Shown: one piece after another, positions 34,432-43,474 of the stretch
How positions within the stretch are numbered: the first letter of the stretch is position 1
Layout: every line of letters begins with the position of its first letter
DNA from: Oribacterium sp. NK2B42
Lineage (GTDB): Bacteria > Bacillota > Clostridia > Lachnospirales > Lachnospiraceae
Length of the DNA stretch: 64,000 bases
Reading direction: 5' to 3'
NCBI RefSeq assembly: GCF_000424445.1
Contig: NZ_KE384187.1
Span: 257,815 to 321,814 of the forward strand
Notes under the pieces: generated by a model
What the model saw: only the letters and a program-made list of their open reading frames with translations
Database searches by the model: none
What the model was told of the DNA's origin: nothing
Translations under genes and position numbers: made by a program

Positions 34432-34548
34432 ATGTTCAAAAGCGACGAAGATGTCGTGGATTTGAACAAAACATTGGACGAGGGCCGAAGGAAGAGATAT
34501 GAGCAAGGCGAGCAGGGAATCGATTATTATTTTAAGGACTCTTTTTGA
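34432..34548 (+). CDS. possible small protein upstream of the LicC/LicA gene
   Basis: A 38-residue frame begins MFKSDEDVVDLNKTLDEGRR and overlaps the next gene's first 50 bases in another frame. GGGAGAG lies 11 bases upstream, rather far. Charged, helix-like composition makes it plausible, but it may be chance. If translated it could couple translation of the downstream gene. Confidence 0.3.
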   Translation: MFKSDEDVVDLNKTLDEGRRKRYEQGEQGIDYYFKDSF

Positions 34549-36493
34549 GAACAGGGAAAGTACCCAGAGGGATATCGCACAGCAGCTGGAGGTGTCGCTG
34601 GGGAAGACCAACAAGCTTATAGCGGAAACGGTTGAAGAGGGACTGCTTTCAAAGGTGGAGAGTTCAGAAGGGCGTGGAAGGAACGTTTCTTACGAGATAA
34701 CCGAAAAGGGAAGAAGGATGCTGGAGAAGTACCGGGTGGAAAGGGCGCTGATACTTGCTTCGGGATTCGGATCAAGATTTGTGCCGCTTACCTATGAGAC
34801 TCCAAAGGGACTCCTGGAGGTATTCGGGGAACGCATGATCGAGAGACAGATAAGACAGCTTCATGAAGTGGGGGTCAGAGACATCACCATCATGGTAGGA
34901 TACCTCAAGGAGAAGTTTGATTATCTCATCGATAAGTACGATGTAAAGCTTATTTATAATCCTGAATACAGTGATAAAAATACCCTTGCGACTTTGTATC
35001 ATGCGAAGGATGTACTTAAGGGTAAAAACTGCTATATCCTGTCCTCCGACAACTGGATGAGGGACAATGTTTATCACAGCTTCGAGGCGGATACCTGGTA
35101 TGCGGCAACTTTTATGAAGGGGGAGACCCGTGAATGGGCTATGGAGACCGGAAAGAACGGTGTCATAAAGGACGTGCGTATAGGCGGCTGTGACAAGTGG
35201 TGCATGTACGGCCCGGTTTATCTGACAAAGGAGTTTTCGGAAACATTTCTTCCGCTTATCGAGGCATATTACAGGATGCCGGGAACGGAGCAGTTCTACT
35301 GGGAAGATGTACTTATCAGGAATCTGAAGAACCTTCCGGATATCTATATAAACAAGCAGCCGGAGGGTGTGGTTTACGAATTTGAAAACCTGGAGGAGCT
35401 CCGTCGCTTTGACGAGAAGTATGTTAACAATTCCGGTTCAAAGGCCATGCAGCTGGTTTCGGAAATATTCGGAATCCCTGAGTCGGAGATCATAAACATT
35501 AAGTGCCTTAAGGCAGGCATGACCAACAAGTCCTGGTATTTTAATGTTTCGGATTCGGAGGAAATCGCTGAAAAGTACAGGAACAAAGCCTTTATATGTC
35601 GTATCCCCGGACCCGGAACGGAGAAGCTCATCAACCGCCGGCAGGAGGGAGAAGTTTATAAGGCTGTCGCAGGACTTGATATAACTGAAGAGCTTGTATA
35701 TTTTGATGCGGAAAGCGGATATAAGATATCGAGATATTATCATGGGGCACGAAATGCGGATTTTGATAATGTTAAGGAGCTTTCACAGTGCATGTCGATG
35801 CTCAAAAAGCTTCATAATTCCGGCATAAAGCTTGGCCATGATTTTGATCTTAAGAGAGAACTTGGCAATTATGAAAAGGACATAAAGGAGGCCGGAGCTG
35901 AGGTTCCCTACGAGGACTATCCGGCTGTCAGGATGAAGGCGGAGGAGGTGCTTGGCTGGATCGATTCTTTGAACAGACCGAAGACCATCGCACATATTGA
36001 CTCCGTAAAGGACAATTTCATTTTTACTGATGAAGGTCTCAAGATGATTGACTGGGAGTATGCGGGAATGGCTGATCCTCTGCTGGATCTTGCAATGTCG
36101 GCGATCTATTCTTACATGAGCTTCGATAAGGCGAAAGAGCTCGTCAGGGTGTATGCCGCGACACCGGAACCCGAATCCATAGCTTTGGATATAAAACTAC
36201 AGGCTGGCGGGAAAGACAAAGGTCCGTTGGAAACCTCCGTGTCGGCAGGGGCACTGACAGAGCCGGCAGTGCAGAAGATTTTTGAGTCCCGTGGAGGCAT
36301 TGCCCTGAAGGGACTTGCACCTGATGATGCTTATGCTCTGGTGATCGCCTATATGGGCCTCGGCGGTCTTCTGTGGGCTCTTTGGGGGATTTATAAGATG
36401 GCTCTGGGAGAAAGCTTTGGAGATTACACCCTTAAGATGTACAGGTATTTCAAGGACTCCTACAAAATCTTACGAAAACTAGAAAAATTTTAA
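34499..36493 (+). CDS. fused wHTH - phosphocholine cytidylyltransferase (LicC) - choline kinase (LicA)
   Basis: A 664-residue three-part protein. Residues 1-75 form a MarR-like winged helix (STQRDIAQQLEVSLGKTNKLIAE). Residues about 82-315 are an NTP-transferase with LASGFGSRFVPLTYETPK, matching LicC, which makes CDP-choline. Residues about 318-664 are a choline-kinase/APH fold with the Brenner-type motif HIDSVKDN and the metal site MIDWEYAG, matching LicA. The enzyme would therefore activate choline for attachment to teichoic acid or glycan. GGAAGAG lies before the ATG. A choline-binding-type repeat protein follows 67 bases downstream, which supports the role. The function of the N-terminal helix-turn-helix in an enzyme is unclear. 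Confidence 0.86.
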   Translation: MSKASRESIIILRTLFENRESTQRDIAQQLEVSLGKTNKLIAETVEEGLLSKVESSEGRGRNVSYEITEKGRRMLEKYRVERALILASGFGSRFVPLTYETPKGLLEVFGERMIERQIRQLHEVGVRDITIMVGYLKEKFDYLIDKYDVKLIYNPEYSDKNTLATLYHAKDVLKGKNCYILSSDNWMRDNVYHSFEADTWYAATFMKGETREWAMETGKNGVIKDVRIGGCDKWCMYGPVYLTKEFSETFLPLIEAYYRMPGTEQFYWEDVLIRNLKNLPDIYINKQPEGVVYEFENLEELRRFDEKYVNNSGSKAMQLVSEIFGIPESEIINIKCLKAGMTNKSWYFNVSDSEEIAEKYRNKAFICRIPGPGTEKLINRRQEGEVYKAVAGLDITEELVYFDAESGYKISRYYHGARNADFDNVKELSQCMSMLKKLHNSGIKLGHDFDLKRELGNYEKDIKEAGAEVPYEDYPAVRMKAEEVLGWIDSLNRPKTIAHIDSVKDNFIFTDEGLKMIDWEYAGMADPLLDLAMSAIYSYMSFDKAKELVRVYAATPEPESIALDIKLQAGGKDKGPLETSVSAGALTEPAVQKIFESRGGIALKGLAPDDAYALVIAYMGLGGLLWALWGIYKMALGESFGDYTLKMYRYFKDSYKILRKLEKF

Positions 36494-36560
36494 TGTAATA
36501 GAAAAAGACTTACGCTTGAATGCGTGATAAAATTTCAATAGATGATTTTGGGGGTGCCTT

Positions 36561-37847
36561 ATGATTAAGAATATAAAAGCAAAACTGGGAGTGGCCGGAC
36601 TTAGTATCCTGATCGGATGCAGTGCTTTTGCACCGATGGCATTTGCCGGCTGGGGACAGAAAGACGGAAAATATTATTATGTAGATGAGTCAACCAACGA
36701 AAAGATCAGCAATAAATGGATACATACTTCATCAGGCTACTACTACATTGGAAACGATGGATATATGGTAACGGGCTGGAAGAAGATCAATGATAACTGG
36801 CACTATTTCAGGAGCAACGGCCTCATGGCAACAGGCTGGAGACAGATAGATAACAAGTGGTATTATCTTCAGTCAGACGGTGTTATGCAGACCGGATGGC
36901 TCAAACTTACGGAAGGTTCGGAAACCAAATGGTATTATCTGAAGTCTAACGGAACCATGACTACAGGCTGGATAGAGCTTAACGATAAGTGGTACTATTT
37001 CCAGCCGGGAGACGGAACCCTCATTATGGATTCATGGGCGAAGATCGACGGCAAGTGGTATCGTTTTGAGTCTAACGGTGTTATGCAGACCGGATGGTAT
37101 TCCAACAACGGCTCATACTACTATCTCAATGCTCAGGGCGTTATGCAGACAGGCTGGAAAAAAGATGCCTCCGGCAATAAGTATTATCTTGATGCCGAGA
37201 ACGGTAAGATGGCTCAGGGATTTAAGGAAATCGATGGTGCGAAGTACTATTTTGCTCAGAACGGCAAGATGGTAGTCGGATGGCTTGAGTATGAAGGCTC
37301 TTACTATTACTTTAAGGATGGAAAGATGCAGAAGAACAAGACTCTTACCATTGACGGCACTGAGTACAAGTTTAACAGCGACGGTGTATGCACAAGCTCT
37401 GTTAACGGAGTTTCGGTTACACATGCATCAACAGGATCTTCCGACAGCTCAAGTTCAGTAACAACACCGGGAGGAGCAGCCTCTGAGACAAGCAGCAGTA
37501 CAGTTTCCGGCAGCAACGGAACCAGTACAACTACAACAACTACCACAACCACAACAGTGACAACAACAGGAAATACCGGCACAACCAATGCTGCTTCCAC
37601 AACTCTTGCAAGCGGTACGGTAGGTGAAGGACCTGATTCAGATACTTCGGTAACTACGACACCTTCTTCAAGCACAAGTGCTGTTACCGCAACATCTCCA
37701 TCATCTTCCGCATCTACTTCGGGTAATGTTGTTTCGGCAACAGTTGCTCCGTCGGAGATCAGCACATCAACTACCAATGTTGGTACATCCGTTAACAGTA
37801 GTTCAAATGTAAACTTAAACGCAGGTTCAACAACCGGACCTAAGTGA
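36561..37847 (+). CDS. secreted choline-binding-type repeat protein
   Basis: A 428-residue exported protein. A signal peptide ends at AFA (residue 29). About ten wall-binding repeats fill residues 30-280, each of the form GWKKINDNWHYFRSNGLMATG, with the aromatic pairs that form choline sites in CbpA/LytA-type domains. A Ser/Thr-rich tail (about 285-428) contains a Thr run near 325-340. No catalytic domain or sortase motif is visible, so it may be a spacer or adhesin held by phosphocholine. It lies next to the choline-activating enzyme, which suggests a shared system. GGGGGTG precedes the ATG. A terminator follows at 37888. Confidence 0.88.
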   Translation: MIKNIKAKLGVAGLSILIGCSAFAPMAFAGWGQKDGKYYYVDESTNEKISNKWIHTSSGYYYIGNDGYMVTGWKKINDNWHYFRSNGLMATGWRQIDNKWYYLQSDGVMQTGWLKLTEGSETKWYYLKSNGTMTTGWIELNDKWYYFQPGDGTLIMDSWAKIDGKWYRFESNGVMQTGWYSNNGSYYYLNAQGVMQTGWKKDASGNKYYLDAENGKMAQGFKEIDGAKYYFAQNGKMVVGWLEYEGSYYYFKDGKMQKNKTLTIDGTEYKFNSDGVCTSSVNGVSVTHASTGSSDSSSSVTTPGGAASETSSSTVSGSNGTSTTTTTTTTTTVTTTGNTGTTNAASTTLASGTVGEGPDSDTSVTTTPSSSTSAVTATSPSSSASTSGNVVSATVAPSEISTSTTNVGTSVNSSSNVNLNAGSTTGPK

Positions 37848-37887
37848 TCAAAATCCGTGACATAATTTGGCACTGCAACATTTGGAA

Positions 37888-37922
37888 AGGGATCAGGCTG
37901 TGACAGGTCTGATCCCATTGTT
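37888..37922 (+). terminator. terminator after the choline-binding-type gene
   Basis: GGGATCAG (37889-37896) pairs with CTGATCCC (37909-37916), with inner TGT/ACA, followed by ATTGTTTC. Confidence 0.7.
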
Positions 37923-37945
37923 TCAATGAGTTACCACCGAGTTAT

Positions 37946-37987
37946 CCACCGGGGACGGTTCTCGCCGGCGAGAACCGTCCCCGGTGG
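37946..37987. repeat. dispersed palindromic element, copy 2 (GGGACGGTTCTC family)
   Basis: Perfect 18-bp arms (37946-37963 and 37970-37987), containing GGGGACGGTTCTC, enclose GCCGGC, which is itself palindromic. It lies directly upstream of the ParB/BMP gene start. Confidence 0.88.
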
Positions 37988-38010
37988 CACTATTATTTAG
38001 AGGGAATCTA

Positions 38011-39969
38011 ATGATCGAAGATTATGGAAAGGCAAAACGCAGGGGGGATGCCCAGTATCGTAAAGATGTAACCGGCGGCAGATATCCTTATCTGACAGCC
38101 CTTGACGATATGATTGCTTCTGCCAAAATAACTGCAGAAAACAGATTGGGTGTGATGGAGATACCTTTATCATCCTTTGCCGGGACTAAGACCCGTGGCA
38201 GGCAGGAGGCATTTGCAACCAATTTCATGCCCATTCTTGACTTAGATACTGAGTTTGCCATGAAATGGAGTTCTCTTTATGATGCGGCCATGAATGAAGG
38301 CATCAGAGACGCCATACTGGTTTATGAGTACATGGGTCGTTTTTATGTACAGGAGGGAAACAAGCGCGTTTCCGTATCCAAGTACATCGGTTCAGAATCC
38401 ATAGTGGCGGACGTCATCAGGCTTATGCCCCAGAGGACAGGCAGCAAAGAGGACAATATATATCATGAGTTTGTTGAGTTCTTTAAGGCAGCGGGATTTT
38501 ATGGAATAAGATTCAGCGAAGAAGGACAGTATCAGAAGCTATGCGATGTACTGAAGCTGCCCATGTCAAAGCCCTGGGACGCAGAGGTAAGGAAGAGCGT
38601 CAAGGCAGCCTTCAGCAGATTTTCGGGTGTGTTCATCAAAAAAGGCGGAGATCGTCTGGATTTAAAAATAGGCGATGCATTTTTACTTTATCTGACTGTA
38701 TTCGGACTTTACAATATCCAGGATGTTTCCAATGTACAGATTGATAAAAATCTCGACCAAATCTGGCAGGAATTCCTGAAGGAGCCGGATGATATCAGTC
38801 TCGTTAAGGAACCGGAGCTTCTGGAAAAGCAGGAGAAGCTAAAGTTTTTCAACATTTTTACGTCTAAAGCAGGCTTCAGGGGCGATGTTCTTAAGGCCGC
38901 ATTTATATATGAAAAGAGTACAGGGAACTCAAGCTGGGCCTACGGACATGAGCTGGGACGTGCTTATCTTTCAGAAAAGTTCGGTGAGCACATAGAAACC
39001 AAGGTATATGAGAATTGTGAAACGCCGGAGCTTGTGCATGATGCTCTTGAGAAAGCTGCGGAGGCCGGTGCCCACGTTATCTTCACAACTTCGGGAATGA
39101 TGATAGACGAATCCGTAAAGGCAAGGGTGGAACACCCGGAGATATACATTCTCAATTGCTCTGTCAATACAAATTACAACACCATAAGAACCTATTACAG
39201 CCGTATGTATGAGGCGAAATTCATCATGGGAGCCCTTGCGGCGTCACTGACAGACGGTCATGACATAGGATATGTTGAACTTTGCCCCCAGTATGGCACC
39301 CTTGCCAATGTCAATGCCTTTGCCATCGGTGCCCAGATGATAAATCCCTATTCTCGCATACATTTAAAGTGGATGGGACTAAAGGATTCGGACTGGAGGG
39401 AAGAACTCAGAAGAGAAAACATTATCACCATATCGGGTCCGGAGCTTACACCGCCCAAGGTTTCAAGAAAGGAATACGGCGTTTACATGGTTTCGGACGG
39501 GGATGTTGTTTCAAACATTGCCATGCCTATATTTGACTGGGGCAGGTTCTATGAGATCATCATAGACTCCATTTTGAGCGGAACCTGGGATAACTCAACA
39601 TTGACAAAGGATCATAAAGCTCTCAATTTCTGGTTTGGCATGAAGTCGGGGGTTGTGGATGTCATTCTGTCGAGAGAGCTTGGCTATGCTTCAAGAAAAA
39701 TGACAGAGGCACTTAAAAAAGGTATAGTTGAAGAGATGTTAAATCCTTTTGGCGGAGAGCTGCGTAGCCAGGAGGGCATCATCAAAAAGGAAACAGATCC
39801 GAGATTGTCGGGTGAGGAAATAGTGAATATGCATTGGCTTAATGACAATATCATAGGCACCATACCTCCTATAGAGGCATTCAACGAGAGAGCACAGTAT
39901 CTTATGCGCATAAGCGGTTTTATGACAAATAAGGGAGATATGGGTGATGAAGGTTCTTCTGATCGCTGA
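38011..39969 (+). CDS. ParB-like domain fused to BMP-family substrate-binding domain
   Basis: A 652-residue protein without a signal peptide. The N-terminal part (about 45-125) shows a ParB-type sequence, IPLSSFAGTKTRGRQEAF and VQEGNKRVSVSKYIG. The C-terminal half (about 275-540) resembles basic membrane protein (BMP/PnrA) nucleoside-binding domains, with AAFIYEKSTGNSSWAYGHELGRAYL, HVIFTTSGMM, MGALAASLT and ANVNAFAIGAQ. BMP proteins are normally exported lipoproteins, so a cytoplasmic version joined to a ParB fold is odd; a nucleoside-sensing regulator is one guess. AGAGGGAA lies before the ATG. An in-frame GTG at 37984 lies within the repeat and is less likely. It overlaps the phosphoesterase gene. 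Confidence 0.82.
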   Translation: MIEDYGKAKRRGDAQYRKDVTGGRYPYLTALDDMIASAKITAENRLGVMEIPLSSFAGTKTRGRQEAFATNFMPILDLDTEFAMKWSSLYDAAMNEGIRDAILVYEYMGRFYVQEGNKRVSVSKYIGSESIVADVIRLMPQRTGSKEDNIYHEFVEFFKAAGFYGIRFSEEGQYQKLCDVLKLPMSKPWDAEVRKSVKAAFSRFSGVFIKKGGDRLDLKIGDAFLLYLTVFGLYNIQDVSNVQIDKNLDQIWQEFLKEPDDISLVKEPELLEKQEKLKFFNIFTSKAGFRGDVLKAAFIYEKSTGNSSWAYGHELGRAYLSEKFGEHIETKVYENCETPELVHDALEKAAEAGAHVIFTTSGMMIDESVKARVEHPEIYILNCSVNTNYNTIRTYYSRMYEAKFIMGALAASLTDGHDIGYVELCPQYGTLANVNAFAIGAQMINPYSRIHLKWMGLKDSDWREELRRENIITISGPELTPPKVSRKEYGVYMVSDGDVVSNIAMPIFDWGRFYEIIIDSILSGTWDNSTLTKDHKALNFWFGMKSGVVDVILSRELGYASRKMTEALKKGIVEEMLNPFGGELRSQEGIIKKETDPRLSGEEIVNMHWLNDNIIGTIPPIEAFNERAQYLMRISGFMTNKGDMGDEGSSDR

Positions 39970-40660
39970 CGAAGAAAGTAAGTTACTATATGAGTATTTC
40001 GATCCGGAAAAACTCCGGGAGGTGGATCTCATCATATCTGCGGGAGATCTCCATGCCGGATACCTGGAATTCCTTGTGACCATGGGACACGCGCCCCTTG
40101 TTTATGTTCCCGGGAATCATGACAGTAACTACGTGAGCCATCCGCCGATGGGCTGTGACTGTGCCGACGACAGGATCATTGATTTCCGGGGACTCCGGAT
40201 ACTTGGGCTTGGGGGCTCCATGAAATATAAGGAAGGCCCATACCTGTACACCGAAAGGGACATGGAGAAAAGGATAGAACGTCTGAGGCGTACCATAATG
40301 CTTTATAACGGTTTTGACATCCTGCTGACCCATTCCCCCGCGAAGGGCTACGGAGATCTCACTGACCTCCCTCATCAGGGATTTCAGTGCTTTAATGATC
40401 TTCTCATGAGGTATAAGCCCAAATACATGATCCACGGCCATGTTCACGGGAATTACGGGGAATTTCAAAGGGAGCAGGTTCATCCTTCGGGGACGGTTAT
40501 AATCAATGCTTTCGACAGATATGATCTCAATATAAAGAAGGAGGATCACCCGGAGGAAGGTAAAACAGGCTCCCTGCTGTACGATCTTTACAAGAACGTG
40601 TCTATGGGACGCCGGAAGTATTACCCTCAGCTCCACGGAGAAGAAAATGATGATAAATAA
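39947..40660 (+). CDS. calcineurin-like metallophosphoesterase
   Basis: A 237-residue phosphoesterase. Metal-binding motifs are in order: LLIADEES in place of the usual Dx[10 protein letters not shown] (GD), VPGNHDSNY (GNHD), LLTHSP and [10 protein letters not shown] (GHxH). The first motif lacks the common Asp-x-His form (ADEES), so one metal site may be altered. It overlaps the genes on both sides (about 23 and 14 bases) and so is coupled to the ParB/BMP protein and ung. AAGGGAG lies 9 bases before the ATG. The substrate is unknown. Confidence 0.85.
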   Translation: MKVLLIADEESKLLYEYFDPEKLREVDLIISAGDLHAGYLEFLVTMGHAPLVYVPGNHDSNYVSHPPMGCDCADDRIIDFRGLRILGLGGSMKYKEGPYLYTERDMEKRIERLRRTIMLYNGFDILLTHSPAKGYGDLTDLPHQGFQCFNDLLMRYKPKYMIHGHVHGNYGEFQREQVHPSGTVIINAFDRYDLNIKKEDHPEEGKTGSLLYDLYKNVSMGRRKYYPQLHGEENDDK

Positions 40661-41318
40661 TGACTGGGAGGCTTTGCTCAGGCCTGAGTTTGAGAAGCCT
40701 TATTATAAAAATCTGTATGAAAGGATAGACCGGGAATACAAGACAGAAAAGGTCTATCCCCCGGCAGAGGATGTGTTCAATGCTTTCCTCTATACTCCTG
40801 TGAGTAATGTGAAGGTGGTGATCCTCGGACAGGATCCCTATCATGAACCGGGACAGGCCCACGGACTTTCATTTTCCGTAAAGCAGGGCATAGACATTCC
40901 GCCGTCACTGGTTAATATCTATAAAGAGCTTCATGACGATCTGGGGTGTTACATTCCCAATAACGGATATCTGAAGAAATGGGCGGATCAGGGCGTGCTG
41001 CTTCTGAATGCGGTTCTCACGGTCCGGGCTCATGAGGCAAACAGCCATAAGGGTCTGGGCTGGGAAGAGTTCACGGACGCAGCCATCAGGGCGCTTAACA
41101 AGGTGGACAGGCCCATGGTCTTCATACTTTGGGGAAGGCCGGCCCAGATGAAACAGGCCATGCTTGACAATCCGAAGCATCTGATACTGAAGTCACCGCA
41201 TCCGAGTCCCCTCAGTGCATATCGCGGATTTTTCGGTTCAAAGCCTTTTTCAAAGGCCAATGCCTATCTCGAGGAGAACGGCTTAAGTCCTATTGACTGG
41301 CAGATTGAAAATATTTAA
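40647..41318 (+). CDS. ung: uracil-DNA glycosylase
   Basis: A 223-residue family-1 glycosylase that removes uracil from DNA. The catalytic water-activating motif is [17 protein letters not shown] (Asp63), and the DNA-intercalation motif is [13 protein letters not shown]. The middle motif LLLNAVLTV is intact. Length is normal. It starts inside the phosphoesterase gene with GGAG upstream. It is an ordinary member placed in a mixed operon. Confidence 0.95.
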   Translation: MMINNDWEALLRPEFEKPYYKNLYERIDREYKTEKVYPPAEDVFNAFLYTPVSNVKVVILGQDPYHEPGQAHGLSFSVKQGIDIPPSLVNIYKELHDDLGCYIPNNGYLKKWADQGVLLLNAVLTVRAHEANSHKGLGWEEFTDAAIRALNKVDRPMVFILWGRPAQMKQAMLDNPKHLILKSPHPSPLSAYRGFFGSKPFSKANAYLEENGLSPIDWQIENI

Positions 41319-41339
41319 TTTTTTTATAAAGGGGTTAGT

Positions 41340-42173
41340 ATGAGTTTTGTAGAAATACTTAAGGTTTTGGTTTTTGGACTTGTAGAGGGATTCACCGAGT
41401 GGCTTCCGGTTTCCTCCACCGGTCACATGATTCTTGTTAATGACATCATCAAGCTTCGTCAGCCTGCGGAATACTATGAGGTATTCCAGGTTGTGATACA
41501 GCTCGGAGCAATACTCGCGGTGGTTACCACATTTTTCAGACAGCTATGGCCCTTTGAAGCAAGACGCAGAGGCGGCATCGGCCTTGCTCCCGCAAAGGTT
41601 GAGCTCTGGATCAAGATAATCATCGCCTGTCTTCCCGCAGCAGTGCTGGGACTTCTTCTGGACGATTTCCTGGACACCTACCTTTACAACGGATTCGTGG
41701 TGGCTCTTACCCTTATCATCTATGGCGTGGCATTTATTCTCGTCGAAAAGAGAAATGAAACAACCACCTTTTCTGTCAGGAGAGTAAGTGAGCTGGACCT
41801 CAAAACTGCATTATGGATAGGCTGTTTCCAATGTCTCGCCCTTATACCCGGAACCTCACGTTCAGGTGCTACCATAATTGGAGCCATGCTTCTCGGTGTT
41901 TCCAGAACAGCTGCCGCAGAGTTTTCATTCTATCTTTCCGTACCTGTCATGTTCGGAGCAAGCCTTCTGAAGCTTCTCAAGAGAGGTGCCGGATTTAATG
42001 CTGTACAGTGGTTCTACATGGTACTCGGAATGCTTATCGCTTACCTTGTAAGTGTATACTGCATAAGCTTCCTGATGAGATATATCCGTAAGCACAGCTT
42101 CACGATTTTTGGCTATTATCGTATAGTTTTAGGCGTGATAGTTCTCATATGGTTTGCCGTTTCCAAGACCTGA
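41340..42173 (+). CDS. uppP: undecaprenyl-diphosphatase
   Basis: A 277-residue BacA/UppP protein that recycles undecaprenyl diphosphate for wall synthesis; overexpression of the family gives bacitracin tolerance. The first active-site motif is GLVEGFTEWLPVSSTGHM, and the second is IPGTSRSGATIIGAM. Eight or so membrane segments are visible. GGGG lies 7 bases before the ATG, 21 bases after ung. A strong terminator at 42195 ends the operon beginning at 38011. Confidence 0.95.
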   Translation: MSFVEILKVLVFGLVEGFTEWLPVSSTGHMILVNDIIKLRQPAEYYEVFQVVIQLGAILAVVTTFFRQLWPFEARRRGGIGLAPAKVELWIKIIIACLPAAVLGLLLDDFLDTYLYNGFVVALTLIIYGVAFILVEKRNETTTFSVRRVSELDLKTALWIGCFQCLALIPGTSRSGATIIGAMLLGVSRTAAAEFSFYLSVPVMFGASLLKLLKRGAGFNAVQWFYMVLGMLIAYLVSVYCISFLMRYIRKHSFTIFGYYRIVLGVIVLIWFAVSKT

Positions 42174-42194
42174 TAAGCGTGTAAGAAATACTTA

Positions 42195-42238
42195 AGAGGG
42201 ACGTAACCGATTGTCGGTTGCGGGCCCTCTTTTTTTGG
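42195..42238 (+). terminator. terminator of the uppP operon
   Basis: AGAGGG (42195-42200) and CCCTCT enclose an inner AACCGA/TCGGTT stem, followed by seven T. Confidence 0.9.
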
Positions 42239-42315
42239 ATTATTCTCAACATGTGATTATAAATAATTTCGGCCCGGCTGAAGTTATATTTATAAGGTAT
42301 TTGAAAGAGGAAAAA

Positions 42316-43116
42316 ATGAAGAGGATAAAGGTAGCAATTATAGCTTGCGTCATGTCGTTGTGCATGAGCGTTTCTGCATTGGCAGCGACTGACATCGGAC
42401 TGAATCTCGACTGGAAGTATGCTGAAAATACAAAGATCAATACAGGAAGGGCGAGGCTTTATACAAGCGATGCCGCCGATAAAAAGAATATCACCATAGC
42501 TGTGGATGCAGGGCATGGAACAGCAGGGGGAGAAGATGTGAAGATCCTTTGCCATCCTGACGGAACGGCAAGAGCGGACGGAAGTACTGCCTGTGAAGCC
42601 GTGACCAAAGGAATGACATTCCAGGATAAAGGAACCGAAGCAGACGCAAACCTTATGGTGGCAGAAAGCTTCAGGGATAAGCTTCTCTCCGAAGGCTATG
42701 ACGTGCTTATGATAAGAGACGGTGAAGATGTGCAGCTTGACGATGTTGCAAGAGCGGTTCTTGCAAACAACAAGGCAGACTGTCATATCTCCATTCATTT
42801 CAATGATTCATCAAGCGGTGTGGGAGCGTATTACGTTTCTGCCCCGGATAAGCTTAAAAAGCTTGAGCCGGTTTCAAAGTACTGGAATAAATCGAAAAAG
42901 CTTGGTGACAGTCTGATCTCAGGACTTGAGGCCAACGGAGTAAAGATCAGCTCTAGCGGCAGTGTGGAAGAGGATGTGGTGCAGACAGCTTATTCTTCTG
43001 TTATATCGGCATATGTAAAGCTTGGCGACAAGACCGCAGACCACTCAAAGGAAGCCTGTGAAAAGTATGCGGAAGGACTTGTACTGGGTGTAAATAAGTA
43101 CTACGGATTTGCGTGA
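42316..43116 (+). CDS. secreted N-acetylmuramoyl-L-alanine amidase
   Basis: A 266-residue Amidase_3-type zinc enzyme cutting the bond between muramic acid and the stem peptide. A signal peptide ends near residue 23 (ALAA). Zinc ligands are in ITIAVDAGHGT (His67), the Glu in KGTEADANLM, and CHISIHFND (second His). No wall-binding domain is present. The frame is open upstream to 42211, but AGAGG lies 7 bases before the ATG at 42316, and the upstream part covers the previous terminator. It has its own terminator at 43141. Confidence 0.9.
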   Translation: MKRIKVAIIACVMSLCMSVSALAATDIGLNLDWKYAENTKINTGRARLYTSDAADKKNITIAVDAGHGTAGGEDVKILCHPDGTARADGSTACEAVTKGMTFQDKGTEADANLMVAESFRDKLLSEGYDVLMIRDGEDVQLDDVARAVLANNKADCHISIHFNDSSSGVGAYYVSAPDKLKKLEPVSKYWNKSKKLGDSLISGLEANGVKISSSGSVEEDVVQTAYSSVISAYVKLGDKTADHSKEACEKYAEGLVLGVNKYYGFA

Positions 43117-43140
43117 TAAATATCATAAAGACATTTAGTG

Positions 43141-43180
43141 GCAGCAGGACATCTGATAAACGGATGCCCTGCTGTTTTAT
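43141..43180 (+). terminator. terminator of the amidase gene
   Basis: CAGCAGGACATC (43142-43153) pairs with GATGCCCTGCTG (43163-43174), one mismatch, followed by TTTTAT. Confidence 0.85.
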
Positions 43181-43333
43181 ACTGCCCAGGATATGTTTTT
43201 AATCGTGGGAGCCGCACAGCTTTAAGCGGTTATTTACAATTGTGAAAAAATAAATTTTATATAGTATTTTTATTAAATCCGGATATGTATGAAGGTATAT
43301 GTTGGAATTACGTTAAATATGCCAAATATCTGC

Positions 43334-43349
43334 TGTGAAATTTTTCACA
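43334..43349. promoter_or_regulatory. Rex-type operator upstream of gap
   Basis: TGTGAAATTTTTCACA fits the Rex core TGTGAA-N4-TTCACA. It lies upstream of the -35 of the likely gap promoter, centred about 60 bases before the predicted start. Confidence 0.65.
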
Positions 43350-43366
43350 AAATTACTGTTTTGCAC

Positions 43367-43395
43367 TTGCAAAAATACATAACATGACATACAAT
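43367..43395 (+). promoter_or_regulatory. gap promoter
   Basis: TTGCAA (43367-43372), 17 bases, TACAAT (43390-43395), 79 bases before the start codon. Confidence 0.7.
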
Positions 43396-43474
43396 ATGTT
43401 TGCTGACGGAAATTTCATCCAAACAGCATTTGCAACATGCATTTTTTATTATAAGTATCAGGAGGATATTTACT

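Larger units (their letters stand above)
43117..43474. other. gap between the amidase gene and gap, regulatory
   Basis: This 358-bp stretch holds the amidase terminator, an AT-rich region, a Rex-type site and the gap promoter, and no gene. Confidence 0.6.

Noticed and set aside
37307..37918. 203-codon frame on the minus strand rich in Val
   Set aside because: It mirrors the Thr/Ser-rich tail of the choline-binding-type gene; composition is an artefact of the repeats and there is no start signal.
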